Shown piece by piece: positions 33,561 through 45,613 of a stretch of DNA of 64,000 nucleotides. Below the pieces are notes generated by a model. It was not told the origin of the DNA, searched no databases, and was given only the letters and a program-made list of their open reading frames with translations. Numbering within the stretch: position 1 is the stretch's first letter; every line of letters begins with the position of its first letter. Location of the stretch: the NCBI GenBank assembly GCA_907163375.1, contig CAJQUW010008712.1, positions 124,001 through 188,000 on the forward strand, read 5' to 3'. Position numbers and translations under genes: made by a program. This DNA comes from Prostheceraeus crozeri (Eukaryota; Platyhelminthes; Polycladida; Euryleptidae).

Positions 33561-34383
33561 CGGACTTTACAGGTGAACTGACGTTGTCAACCGATACACC
33601 ACGCAAGCAGATGAGGGTGACTGAAGTTCTTCTATACTTTGACACCCAAATCGAAGTTCAACTTGAAGAGATCACGCCACCAATGACCTTGAAGTTTCTA
33701 CTGGAAGCGGCATCTTCGGAAGATACAGCATCTTCTACAGGCAAGTTCCAGGTGACAGTCTTTTGGGATTGCGAAGGTGTGATTCCTGTTGACTACTGCC
33801 CTCCTGATCACACAATCAACCCCGAATACTACAGCAGCCCCTCACAGATCGTGCGCAAGGTTTTGCCGTAAAAAAGACAGGAAAAGATTTCGCCCTTCAT
33901 GTCTGCAGCATAACGCAGGGGACCAAGGAGCGAAACGGAAGCGATGAACACAATCAAGCAGCTGAATTGGCAGCTGCTTCCGCTCCCACTGTATTCCCCT
34001 GACTTGAGCTCTGGTGACTTTCATCTCTTCGGTCCGATGAAGTAGGCAATCGGGATATTCGATTCAATGGTGAAAGAGAAAAAGAGAGCACCGAAAGCTT
34101 CATTCGGCAAATTTCCGCAGGATTGGCTTGAAGGAGGAATAAAGAAACTTAAGAAGAGACGGGAAAAGTGTATTGAAATTTAAGGTGACCAGATCGAAAT
34201 AGGAGTTTTTATATGCCTTTGATTCTGTCAATAAATATTTGCACAAACGGAAGTTAAATGCTTTTCTTGTGAAAAGCAATTACCAATGCTATAAGAAAAA
34301 ATATTTAGATATGCACTTGCGCCAAAATGGACGTCTATAGATAGGAGAGACAAACGTCACGAACTTTTGATACGCCCCTCGTA

Positions 34384-37165
34384 GATGCTTTTTTCATCTA
34401 ATATCAGGAATCATCAGCAGACCTAGTTCACATCGCTCAACATCGACACAACTCCCTATTTAAAGTCGCAGCCATGCCCGAGTTTATTTAAGATTTGGAA
34501 TGAGCAAGTTAGCGAAATGTCGATGGTCATTCATTAAACATCATTTTTAGCAAATTACTTAAACGTTTTAGTTAGTGCGCCTGCAATAGTAAATAAATGC
34601 TGATTCTTGCAAACGCAATGTAAATAGATTAATTAGATATTGAGTTTGTTACACCAATGAATTTGTTACGAAAATGACTTTGTTACACCATATTTGGGAT
34701 TTATTGCTCTACAACACGGTCTTCGCGCAAACTAAAAATCGCCTTTTGAAGTTTGATTGGACAGTGCAGTGCTTCAACCTATCCCACTCATGGTCACGAA
34801 TTAGTATGTTTCAGTTGCTCAACAGAGTGAGGTACCAACTATCTAGGTAGTACGTTGCATACTACAGGAGCGTTCAATTGTGTCTTTCAATGATAAGTCT
34901 TCTTCTTTTTTCTCTTTCTTTATAGATTTTTTTTCGCACGTGGCCTTGTTTGATTTTGAACTTTTCCTTGCTATGCTATTTTTGTTACGATCCCATTTCA
35001 AAAGTTGAACAGTCATTATGCATGTTGTACTTTCCTTGTGGGCCCCACGATTTTCATTATTGGGGTCGGTATCATGAATAAACGTCTTTATTATTTAGCT
35101 CAAATGCCTTTTCAAATCATCCTAAAACCACCTGAATTTTAAATCGCAAAAAGCAAGTATTCTCTGTAAATGAGATAGTTAAATATTCAGTTTCATCCTC
35201 AGTTGAAAAAAATGGGAACAGACCTGAATAGCTGCCATTTCATCCAATATCAGGAGTATTTTCAGGTCTATTCAGGTCTGCTTCCATTTTGAGGATGCAA
35301 CTCAATATTCAATAATTCAATTTACACTGTGTCTACAAAAACCAGCATTTATTAATTATTTCAGGCGCCCTAATTCAAGAGATTTGCAAGTAATGTGATT
35401 AAAATGATATTTAATGAATGCTCGTCGAAATTTCACTAACTTGCTAACAACAAGCTCGTGCGCGAGTTTAGGAAGTAAATGTTAGTAGCTCTATGACTAT
35501 GACGAATCACTTTCAGGATATTTACGCATCTACAATGTCATCCGATTTTCTGATTCATTGATTTAAGTTTGACAGGAAATCTTATGAAGATTATTGAAGC
35601 TTCAATCCTTCTAATCCATCAAAGAAAAATTACTTGAAGAATGCAAGCAGCCAAATTTCGAACAATTTCATTTGGATAAAGACAGAAAATCCAAAATTGC
35701 AATTATTATGGAAATATCATCTTCTTTTCCGCTTGTATCGCTCTCTCCATTACCTCATTCCTTGTTTCATCTTTCAGTTATTGTGGAATACGGCAGGATG
35801 ATCGCGCTCTTTACAATCTCAAACATTATGATGGATCAGCAAAAGATGTTTGCACTAAGTAAGCACAATAAAGTCGGGATATCCGTTCGATCGTCAACAC
35901 AAGAGCGTACATTAGAAAGCTTTTATCTACGAGATATATTTATACGGCGAGAGACACGTTCTCGAGAATTAACAAGAAATCTGTTGCTGTTTCATAAAGG
36001 TTGTCATATATCGTCTACTGTTGAGCGATTCAATTAATGGGATATGCTGACAATTTGATATCAATGGATTGTCTAGCTACGACGTCAAATTGCGGATATT
36101 GTATTTTGTTAATTGGATAACAATCCAGTAACTGGGTTGGTTTGCAGGGGTATTGCTTCCGGAATATAGCGTTGAATGTTGCTTTAACATCATTTTCCAA
36201 TTGGGGATATTTCATTATTTTCTGACTATAATTCCTGTCATTTTCGGTCACGTACCCCATTTTGCATTCAATTCAGATGAAAAATGCAGGAAGTATCGTG
36301 GATTCATATTCAATGTTTTGAAAATGAAATTACTTTACAATCAAAATAATTGATATCGGAAGTAAATGAATTCATCAGATTGTGTAAGTACTTGGTTAAA
36401 TTAGCTACTTTGCAATTAGAAGCAATTGATTGCAATCTCTGTCAGTCATCATCTGTGATTAGTTGATTTCTCCCAGTCAATAATTGACAATCAATTTATA
36501 GATTGTCAATGACAGTAAAGTTGATTGACTGCTGAACTATTACCGCTAACTATCGCATGGAAAATACCGCACCTCGCCTCCAGTGGTCTTTTGAGATGCT
36601 CATATACCAGCATTAAAGTAATAGCTTGATAATAGCTTACTAAAAGCTTACTAATAGCTTTATCCTAAACTAATAGCTTCCAAGATTTCAAGACTCTTGT
36701 TCAGAATAAAGATACTTTCAGAGCACATGAAGCTCATTTTACATAAATGAGCTTTGATGTATAAGTAGGCCTACATCCCTGTGGGAACGTCGCTTGCCAT
36801 TATTAAAAGATCATCTGGTGAATTAGCGATTTTTATTTTTTAACTCATTTCCGTGAAAAACCATCGAAAGATGTGAAAATCGCCTTCATGTTTTATAAAC
36901 GTTTCTAAAACCCAAAAGCTGCAGGTGTTGAATAAGTTGCTATAGCCAATTGATAGACATTTATTTATTAATCTGAGCTGATTTTTCGCCAACTTACGAA
37001 ACAATGGATATTGTGGCAACTAACCAGCAGCAAACAGCAAAGTTTGTATGTTATCCTCATAAAAATGCATCATATACTTCATGTGATCAGTCAAAAGGGG
37101 TAATTTTTTCTAATTCACGAAAGCATAAACTACAAAAGACATATTTTCTGTGAAACGTCATAGGA
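34384..37165. other. Intron sequence; one palindromic repeat
   Basis: 35,190-35,330 is an imperfect palindrome: AATATTCAGTTTCATCCTCA on the left against GAGGATGCAACTCAATATTC on the right, with AGACCTGAATAG and CTATTCAGGTCT inside. A 121-codon plus-strand frame at 35,672-36,037 has no recognisable domain. Nothing else was recognised. Confidence 0.5.
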
Positions 37166-37169
37166 AATA

Positions 37170-38698
37170 CAGATTGTTTCATAAAAAATGGATCACCCTT
37201 AAACATCGCCTTAACTTCAACTTTGTCTAACTCCACCAAACTTGAACGAATTTCTCTGAAATTTGGAAGATATGTCAGTTGTGCTTACTAATATCATTGT
37301 TGGAAATTTCAAGCATGAATATTGAGTTGTTTTCCTGTTATAGATAAAAAAGTAGTATATAATTTGATCTTCATTTAGCAATGTTACACAAAATCATACC
37401 TCACTCTTATAAAATTACATTTGTTTCCTTTGTTATGTAATATGTTGTTCTACAAGCCAAAAGCTATCAAGCAAAACAAAAATAAAGAAAATCGGTCAAT
37501 CAGAGCCAGTATAGCACCATTATTCATCAACAATAATGTAACTGCTACATGTGATTAAGTGGACTTCATGTTCCATACCTTCCTGACTTCGTTGCGGTGG
37601 TGTTGGCAGCACTCCTGATTGCTTTCAGCTAGAAATCTATCTCTTACCGGTTGAAAACGATACAAAGCACAAATGAACAATAACGAGATCTCATTCACAA
37701 AAGGCAAAGTGTCAGCCTTGCTAGAACTAGGGTATTCTTTGCGAGCTACAAGCAAGCGACTAAATGTCCCTTACACAAATGTGCATCGATGGCATAATGA
37801 GGATTTTCGACTCTGTCGTAAAGAGGGCTCTGGCCGTCCACGCAAAACATCCAAACGTAGAGACCGCCTAATTTTGAGATTTGTTAAAGTTGATCCAAGT
37901 CTCTCGTTAACTGAGATGGTTGTACTAGTCTCGTCTATTTCTAAGTCCACTATTCGTAGAAGACTTATTGAGTCGAATTTCAAGAGCTGTAAGAGGCCCT
38001 CTCAGATCGAATTATCAGATCAGCATACAAAAAGACGTCTCAGATGGGCAATGAGTCATTGTCACTGGCGAAATCAATGGGATCGGGTTGTCTGGTCTGA
38101 TGAGGCATCAGTCCGTCTGAAGGATAGTGATGGTCGATTGAGATTATGGATAAAATCTGATTCGTGAATGTTTTACGAATGAACATTGGCCAAATGACAG
38201 ATCAACTTGGTGATCCATCGACTTGGTTATTTATGGATGATAATGCTACGTGTCACAGGAGTAGTTGAGTCAACTTATCCAAGTCTCAATTAGGACTAAA
38301 GGCATTATCTTGGCCAGCTCGTTCTCCTGATCTGAATCCCATAGAAAATGTATGGAGTATTCTAAAACGTAACGTTCGTCGTTCACTGTTACCTACAGAT
38401 GTCGTATCACAACTTACGTCACTGTTAAAAAGAGAGTGGAGAAAGTTAGATCAGTCAAAAATCAACGATATCATCGAATCAATGCCTAGACGAATTGGTA
38501 ATGTCATAGACAATAAGGGTAGGGCCACAAAATATTAGCTTCTTAAGAACCGTTACTGTATCATAGCTTATCAGATTTTATAAGGACATTTAAATATATT
38601 AGGGACATGAAATAACATGAAAAATGCTTTCTGTATCATACTTATGTTTTATTTAGTCAAATTTTAGGATGATCCACTTTTTATGAAACGGACTACTA
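37170..38698 (+). mobile_element. Tc1-like transposon with internal deletion
   Basis: The terminal inverted repeats share GTTTCATAAAAANTGGATCA (left end about 37,170-37,200; right end about 38,665-38,698). The outermost bases have diverged, but TA dinucleotides sit at both edges. The element is about 1.53 kb. The transposase is described separately. TIRs and transposase agree in orientation and family. Confidence 0.88.
37673..38537 (+). pseudogene. Tc1-like (DD34E) transposase, broken
   Basis: The first part (37,673-38,164) has a helix-turn-helix DNA-binding region (LLELGYSLRATSKRLNVPY, then GSGRPRKTSKRRDRLI) and VVWSDEASV with the first catalytic Asp, then a stop. A later part in another frame has TWLFMDDNATCHRSS (second Asp) and ALSWPARSPDLNPIENVWSI (catalytic Glu in PIENVW), and ends NVIDNKGRATKY and a stop. 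Only about 45 codons separate the first and second Asp, roughly half the normal spacing, so there is an internal deletion besides the stops. Confidence 0.88.
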
Positions 38699-38699
38699 T

Positions 38700-39300
38700 G
38701 AAATGGTTCAAATATTTGATATTGTTGTAAATTCTTCCATGTCAGGAGATGTTATGCAAATCGATTTAAGCAGATTCTCCACTTTTTACATATTATCAAA
38801 GGCAGTCAGCAACTTCTATTGGCTAGCTAGATCGGCCATGTGTGGGAATTGGCTAGGAGGTGCAGGAGAAGGTAGAGCCTCACCGAGGGCGGATGACAAG
38901 GATTACCAGAGAAGGCGATTAGAAGGCGGAGTAGAGTGCAAAGTCGCCGGCGAACTTCGCAAGCGAACATGCTAAAAATATTACTGAACTCTAGCATGAC
39001 GTCATGTAGTTGATAATCTACTAGGTTTTCGCAAGATGCGTTCCCAAAGGGATGTAGGTACATGTAAATGCATGCATTAATCTTCGAAACTTGCAAACAC
39101 GTGCTTGCTTTCCACACCATAGCTGTGACTGGCGACCGCAAAGGAGGTTTTCATGTTACCATATGTGTATGTCACATGTTTTAAATAGGTGTATGAAATT
39201 GGCTTGCTTAGATTGGAAATTTCCGATTCACGCCCACCAACCTTGATAGAATGCTATGATGTGAAGGCATGAACAAAAGTCTCTCATCCGTTCGAAAACT
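38700..39300. other. Intron sequence without recognised element
   Basis: A locally GC-richer patch (38,850-38,960, AGAAGGCGATTAGAAGGCGG) contains a 90-codon frame with no known motif. No gene called. Confidence 0.45.
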
Positions 39301-39304
39301 TCAC

Positions 39305-39740
39305 TAGTCCACGCGTAATTCATGCGTAATAACACCCCAAACATCCGTGGTTAAGGACATTCTATTATTCTACCCGCGTACATACACGCTGCACTAAGAG
39401 TCAGAAATCACTTGATCTGATGCTTTTAAAACATGGGGAATGTTTATGAATACGCGTTTATAGGTTGCGCGGCGTCTACGGTTATCTGCGCTGCCGCTTG
39501 AACCACGGATGAACCGCTAAGCATGTTTTGTCTTCCCTGAGCATGAAATTGAGGTCCTATCATATTGTTTAGTCTTTGATGCATGCAGACACATGAGACG
39601 CAAAGTCTATATAACAGGACTGCCGACAGATGTTGCAGCAATCGCACGCATAGCCACGGATGTTTAGGGTCATGTGTAATTACGCGTAGTTTACGCGTGA
39701 ATTGCGCGTGAATTGCGCGTTATTGAGCGTGGCATGTCAC
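39305..39740. repeat. CpG-rich inverted-repeat element
   Basis: CCCCAAACATCCGTGG at 39,342 and CCACGGATGTTTAGGG at 39,653 are inverted. Outside them lie CCACGCGTAATTCATGCGTAA on the left (21 bases cut to GCGTAATTCATGCGTAA here) and three GCGTGAATT/GCGTTATT words ending GAGCGTGG on the right. The ends are unusually CpG-rich for this window. There is no coding region. The family is unknown. Confidence 0.6.
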
Positions 39741-40400
39741 CTAGTGTTGTCTTATTTTTTCATACGAGTAAAATATAAAAATTTTCACATATATTACTCA
39801 AATTCATCAAAACCACAACTTTGAGAAAAATAATCTGTCAATAGGCTACTCCATTCATGTTCTCATTTCGAATTAAATCGACGCATATGACCAACAAATT
39901 TCCAAATCCTCCCTCTTATGACAAGTCACGAGCGACAGAGTCCTAAAAAGAGGTGAAGATAAAAAATTCCTTTTATTTTGCGTTCTTTGATGTTCCATGA
40001 CTGGATAACAGCGCACAAATATCCTTGTGAGTGATCACCGTCTGCTTTCAAATACCGGATAAGGACATCATTGAGAGGTGATTTAAATTCCAAAACCGCA
40101 AGGGACGTTTTGATGATTGGAAGAAACGCAGACTCTGATTGCAGATCGCACAACTATTTCACTTGGAAGTCAGTTTCAGCAAAAGATAAATGTCGTTTGA
40201 TTAAATGAGAGCGAAGAGGATACTATTGATTAAATCAGTTTTGATATGCGGGCCTTTAAACAAAATGAAAATGGCAAAATGATAGAGAGTTGGAGGACAA
40301 AATTGTTTGATGAAAAACTAAGGTAGAGTTAATGGGTCGCTCTTTCATCACTCCGCACGATGTATGACATTTTGAGTCTAAAACCTGGATGCATGCGAAT
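39740..40400. other. Intron sequence without recognised element
   Basis: Short open frames only; nothing recognised. Confidence 0.4.
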
Positions 40401-41016
40401 CACAGAATTGGATTGTTTTATTCTTTCAGTTTGCTAGAAGTGAAGACTAATTCAAAACAATGGCACATGGTGGAACTTAATGATTGGTCAAAAAGGAATT
40501 CCTAATACCTTACAGAGATAGAGAAAAAGTCGTGCGCCACTTGCGGATTACTGTGAATTCCATCAAAATGCTCCGATCGTCACGATTCCTTTAATTTCGA
40601 AGAATTCAGATCATTGCGCACAAGTTTTCTCCATAATGTTGGCCCTTCCGATCATTATTTAAAAATAGTAGCAAGCGTACGAAAATTAGTTCACTTGATA
40701 TTTTCACATCCTCTCCTCGGCATTTCTCACTGTATAGTGCATACACTGAATCGAATGTTACCAAGACAGGGATGTGTGTTTTGTTTTGGTGTGTGCGAAG
40801 TGATATCACAGCACGCACACATCTCTCACTGGCTCTGGTGTCCTCTGCTGACAGCTTATTGTTTGCCATTTCCAATAGCAAGCGATACACGAGTTATCCA
40901 TTCAAGAAGGAGCAGGTTGTCTAATTCTGTGATGTGCCATTTCGATGTTAAGGACAGATACGATACTTCCATTCTAGGAAACTGAACACGCGCGTGCAGA
41001 TGAATCTAACTCTGTG
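40401..41016 (+). mobile_element. MITE family A (long subtype)
   Basis: It begins CACAGAATTGGATTG and ends ATGAATCTAACTCTGTG. The flanks atgcgaat (40,393-40,400) and atacgaat (41,017-41,024) agree at 7 of 8 bases. The first 300 bp are shared with the short subtype; the right half is different and is shared with 51,287-52,035. This copy is uninterrupted and serves as the empty site for the foldback inserted in that copy. Confidence 0.8.
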
Positions 41017-42780
41017 ATACGAATACGCGAGCTATCTTGGCTGGCGTTACTTAATACGCGCTAAAACAGCTTGCGGATAAACGTGCAAATCGTATTTCCC
41101 CCAATATAAAGCACCTCCACTTTTGATAAGAAGGATATTTGGGAAAGCCACGTTACTAATGGTAGTCCTTAAATAATTTCTTTTTTATATCACACGATAT
41201 ATTTCAACCTGTCCAAGGATATATTAAGGCTGTGAAAAGCAGAGATTTCAATTTTTAGAAAATATGTGCAATTATCGATGGTCTAAGTGATGAGCAATTA
41301 AAAAATAGTATTTTGCATAGAAATATCGATGATGCACTGAATACAAAATGTACCGAGTCATTGAGTTCGTCAATTTCAGTCTTTGAATTCATTTGCGACT
41401 TGTGTTTCTTGGTGTGGATGGCTTCTCGCAGTCTTAAATTTGGTTCGTCCGCATCAATATCCATAACATCAATCATGTAGCCATTGTTGCTAGAGCTACA
41501 TTCATTCTTGTTTATGTTTAAAAACTGTGCTTTCCCAATTTTTTTAATATATCTTATCAAATGTCAAGCCGAGGCATATTTTCACAACCACCACTTTGTA
41601 AAATACGACTTAATTTTCACTGTTGTTGCTTATATTAGAGACCTTTGGAATAATTCACTTTATTTCTATTTTACCCTGGTGTTTCTATCTATCAAAGAAA
41701 ATCAAATACAATGCACTAGATTTGCATATTCGAAGAAGTCCCGTTAATTCTCGGAACTTGCATTCCTTAAGCGTCAGGAATCAGGATTGCTCTCAAGCGA
41801 TAAGATCCACTTCAAATTCATGAGTTTCCATAATGACCTCTTCGCCATCGGTAATTCTGCATTCCAAATAGTTATTATCTTGTCAGTGCTCCTTCTTAGT
41901 TTCTTCGTTATTATCCTTCTGAGCTATCTTCTGCGTTGTTGACTACACAGGCCTTCATGGACTTGAGAATCAGATCTTGAGGGATCTCTTCCTAATCCTC
42001 GACTAGCTGTTCCTTCGAAGGAGCCTTCGTATTTCCTTACACTGCAGGTGTATGGTTACCAGACGCCATTCATCAATTACAGCTCATGGCTGCTGCTTGC
42101 TTATTAATACGCAGACACAATGTTTACAAGGAACGGAAAGTGATTTCATCTCTCTAACAACTCTGTAATTGACTTCATCAAAGGTTGCTTATAATAGGGG
42201 TAGGCCTATTACTTATATAGGATAAGAGACACCAGGATTATTAAGATATTACTTAAATTAGAGGAAATACGGTATTGTCACAGTGATTTCAGGAGAAAAA
42301 TGCTCAGAATCCGCGATTATCAAAAGCTATGCATTCGTCGCAACAGATGAATGCAAGTCATAGTTTTTGATACGATGTGATTCACTCTGGTGTCCATTGG
42401 AGACATGCGGAGGCCAAGAATGCAATCCGAACCTATCATTGAACAGCAGGTCTCTGTCAGGATTACAGAACGGCTTTTCCAAACAGCCGTCTTCACCTCC
42501 AAGGCAAAAGGGGGCATCTGACCGCTTCCGACGGCTTGTTCTACGTCATGGAATGATCACAAGCTATTTGTGGATTGCTCTGGAATGCTCGCATTTTACT
42601 ATGCAACCACTATGTAAATTCACGATAGATTATTTAGTTCTATCGCTAAATACACACTGAAAAGATGGTCCGAGGCCTCACGGATATCTATGTCATTGTA
42701 TATTGCATACAATGGCTGCTATAGGATCATGTCCGCTCCAGACTAGCCCACATTAATCTTAAACCAAATGAATCTTTCTC
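41017..42780. other. Intron sequence without recognised element
   Basis: Minus-strand frame 41,255-41,560 (101 codons; NNGYMIDVMDIDADEPNLRL) and frames around 42,320-42,660 have no assignable family. No splice-consistent exon could be shown. Confidence 0.4.
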
Positions 42781-42782
42781 GA

Positions 42783-42915
42783 TGTGTGGCCTTGTGGTTA
42801 GAGGATATGCTTGCATGTCCTCTAGCTCCATGTCGCTGGTTCGAACTTACCCACGACTGATGAATCACTACAGACCAACACTTGTCTAGTGGTGGTTGCA
42901 TCTGTTGAGATTTGA
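42783..42915 (+). repeat. tRNA-derived SINE, family 2
   Basis: TGTGGCCTTGTGGTTAGAGG (A box) and CTGGTTCGAAC (B box) are followed by GTGGTGGTTGCATCTGTTGA. It matches the tRNA-like and tail parts of the copy at 17,300-17,431. Confidence 0.78.
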
Positions 42916-43566
42916 TAAGATTACTTAGCTCCTATGCAGTCGATGAATCATCTCGACATATTTTGCTCCACCAGAATGACGAATGTGCGCGGCTTCGTTC
43001 GCCGTCGATTTCTGGGAAAATGAGAACCAACCAAGGCGCAGAACCTGCCGTTTGAATTAGCAATGAAGCATGCTCTATCTTGCCACTATACATGCATTCG
43101 GATATCTTATATTAGCTCTCAATGAAAAAATTCTGTTTGATATAAAGCGGTGCAAAAAATCAGGTTTGCTTATGAATCTCATTGAGTACAACTACTAACA
43201 AATCTCTTTAATTTGCATTGATCTGGCGCAGAAATGTATGTTAATCAATTTTTTGGTGTTTCGCAAAATCTGTGCACAGGATTTACCAATTCTAGTGCCA
43301 CTAAGGCCGGAGGCACACGTAATAAGCCATACGTCGTCGTTAAGTTCCAACACTTAAGTTTGAATGAGAAATGGTATACAGAATACAGCCTTTGATTACG
43401 ACGGCCATAAGCCGTCGCCCGGTTAAGAATCCTTGGGAGATGATATTCAATAGAGCCAACGTCGTGATAAACGCGATATTCTTTATGCTCTTACAAGAAA
43501 TATAAAATATCAATATAGTCCCCGTTTTAAAGTATGATACTAGCTTTCAATTACTGATATCTTGAC

Positions 43567-43775
43567 ATTAGTAGTTTGGCTTGACGGCTAATGCTACGTT
43601 GTCGTGTGGGATGAGCCCATCTGATTCGATATCGCGGATTCTTCAATTGAGGACTTATGTCGTCCTGTAGGTCGTCGATAGCTCAGTTGGTAGAGTGGTA
43701 GAATGCCAGAGGTCTTTGGTTCGAATCCACCAAGACGCGCAGCTATTTTCCGTCTGCTGAAATATCATTATTTCC
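43567..43775 (+). repeat. tRNA-like repeat, copy 2
   Basis: CGATAGCTCAGTTGGTAGAG and TTGGTTCGAATCCACCAAG lie at 43,675-43,731 inside a longer unit shared with 20,675-20,882 (TTGACGGCTAATGCTA upstream, TTTTCCGTCT downstream). The head resembles tRNA-Tyr, but the T-stem and anticodon stem do not pair well, so it is called a tRNA-derived repeat. Confidence 0.7.
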
Positions 43776-43965
43776 TGCTTGTATTATCTGTCATGAGAAA
43801 AATATTGTCAAAATGATTTATGGCTTACTCTGCGTGCCTCCGGACTAACTTGAATAAAAACAATAAGTCCGATTTCTTTGAACTTTAAATCGACACTTGT
43901 CGAATTTTTCAATTTGGAGCATATTATAATTAAACTTGATAATGACGACAAGAGGCTATTACAGC

Positions 43966-44312
43966 CACAGAATTAAATTGTTTGAGCGTATTACTTTGCT
44001 AGAAGTGCAAACTGATTCAAAGAGATGGCACATGCTGGAACTTATTAAGTTGGCAAAAAGAAAATTTTAATACATTACAAAGATAAGAAAAATTGTCGTG
44101 CGCCACTTGCGGATTGCTGTGAGTTCCTTCAAAATGCTCCGATCGCCACGATTCCTTCAGATTCGAAGAATTCAGATTATTGTGCAAAAGTTTTCTCGAT
44201 AATGTTGAGCCCTCCGATCATTATTAAAAAAGTTAGCAGGCGCAAGAGAAAACGCTCACAAACTTCTTTTTAGAACTTGACATCGACTGTGTCCCTTTGT
44301 TATGTGTGAGAA
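43966..44312 (+). mobile_element. MITE family A, right-truncated copy
   Basis: It starts CACAGAATTAAATTGTTTGA and follows the family through GCGCCACTTGCGGATTGCTG and TCGACTGTGTCCCTTTG, then stops matching. The right inverted repeat is missing. Confidence 0.75.
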
Positions 44313-44904
44313 ACATATATTAATCTGTCATCTGAAAAGGTCGGAGAGTTGTGAACTCGTAAATGAGTGAATTTATCGACGGAAATGCACGTACAGAAAT
44401 AGACTCAAATTGTGAAGCAAATGACGTGCGTATTTTAAGTACTTTCAATTCTCTTCCATAGCCTACCGTGCTCAAAAAGATATTGTTGACATTTTGTTGT
44501 CACCGTGGTGACTGTTGTCAGTCTTTCACATTGCTACGTTTATTTGATTACTTGGATTGTCAACTTTTTCTTTTTAGCAGTAGCAAATATAAATGAACTA
44601 CGAGAAGGTTTAGAACACGATGTAAAGTAAACCAGGAATGTGGTACTCAGTGAGCATTTTCCAGTGCGAGACTCCAGTTCGCACTGACTTCGAATCATCA
44701 TATCAGATATAAATTCATGATATTTAGGCAGACAACTTTTAATGCTACATAAGGGCACGCATTATAAGGTATGTATATGCAGACATTTTTGCACTCTCCA
44801 TATAAGTAGTGTGTGTGGCAAGTCCAAAGACTATGGCTCACGATCCCACTGTGGTAGTGCATGCGTGAAGTTAGGGATATACCACAACACGTTATGCTTT
44901 GCAT

Positions 44905-45605
44905 CAGGGATGCGGAGTCGGAGTCCCGGAGTCCTATCATTCTTGCTGGAGTCGGAGTCATATCAAATGATAGGACTCTGAACTCCGGCCTGTAGCTAGA
45001 CCCGAAATATAATAGAAACAGTTTATTTATCTTCGTGCATAGCTGTCACTGTCTTGATGTCAACTTTCTCCTTCAAACAAAAGTATGGACACTGCTGCAT
45101 GCAAAGCTTGTAATAGTTGAGGGAATGAACCGTGATAGTGAAAAAAGGGTTGTCTTTTCACTCGGTGATTTAGTAGAGAAGACAAGCCTTCCTAGCCTTG
45201 ATCACACCTACGCACCAACGGTGACATCAGAGACAAAAGAAAAATACCAGTTTGTTTCTTATCGTGTGTGATGGCTTCTCTAAAACGCATATTAAAATCG
45301 AAAGTGCACTCATATTTTTTGGAGAAGGATGGAGGATTGTCCTGCCTGGTAGAGACTGGAGAAAAACCTTGTGAAGCACACATCAAGAAGATGGAAGGAG
45401 CCTAGTCGTATGCATCCCGCTTAAAGCGACATTTGATCAACTTTCATCGAAAAAGATTGGCAATTGATGCAACAATGATCACTGAAGATAGATTCACGTA
45501 AGCGTATAACGTAGGTTACCATTTTTTTTTTAAAAAAAACTAGGCTGTTCATACTGGCCACCCGCAGTCGGAGTCCTATGAAAATGATAGGACTCCGCAT
45601 CCCTG
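44905..45605 (+). mobile_element. hAT (ZBED-type) deletion derivative
   Basis: This 701-bp element has ends CAGGGATGCGGAGTCGGAGT and GGACTCCGCATCCCTG, flanked by a perfect 8-bp target duplication ctttgcat (44,897-44,904 and 45,606-45,613), diagnostic of hAT. GGAGTC words repeat inside both ends. The only coding remnant is the BED finger at 45,271-45,501. The RNase-H-like transposase core is deleted, so it would need a transposase from elsewhere to move. Confidence 0.93.
45271..45501 (+). pseudogene. BED-type zinc finger remnant of a hAT transposase
   Basis: ATG at 45,271 opens MASLKRILKSKVHSYFLEKD, then GGLSCLVETGEKPCEAHI (the Cys pair region). A TAG at 45,403 interrupts it. The same frame continues SYASRLKRHLINFHRKR (the His pair) to TAA at 45,499. 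The order C...C...H-L-x-x-x-H matches the BED finger found at the N-terminus of hAT transposases, which binds the element ends. The first Cys spacing is longer than usual, and the stop removes the His pair. Confidence 0.72.
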
Positions 45606-45613
45606 CTTTGCAT

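Larger units (their letters stand above)
30345..34381 (+). mobile_element. Mariner element carrying a nested LINE
   Basis: Its 31-bp terminal inverted repeats, starting CGAGGGGCGTACCAAAAG, differ at one base. Both ends are flanked by TA, the mariner target duplication. The left half encodes MTDFTNRNWRSCLLFLSKE, RRLTFDELE and LSKVSTRWLPRLLTAEEKG. The right half encodes TGKFQVTVFWDCEGVIPVDY, then NTIKQLNWQLLP, YSPDLSSGDFHLFGPMK and RFNGERE. This is a mariner-family transposase (DD34D type). Frameshifts and stops occur, and the usual second catalytic Asp (HDNA) reads QHNA. A LINE of about 2.4 kb splits the coding region, so the original mariner was about 1.6 kb. Confidence 0.93.

Noticed and set aside
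42320-42517. Faint resemblance to an LTR-element protease motif
   Set aside because: One short motif only, with no neighbouring reverse transcriptase, integrase or terminal repeats; at most an unrecognisable fossil.
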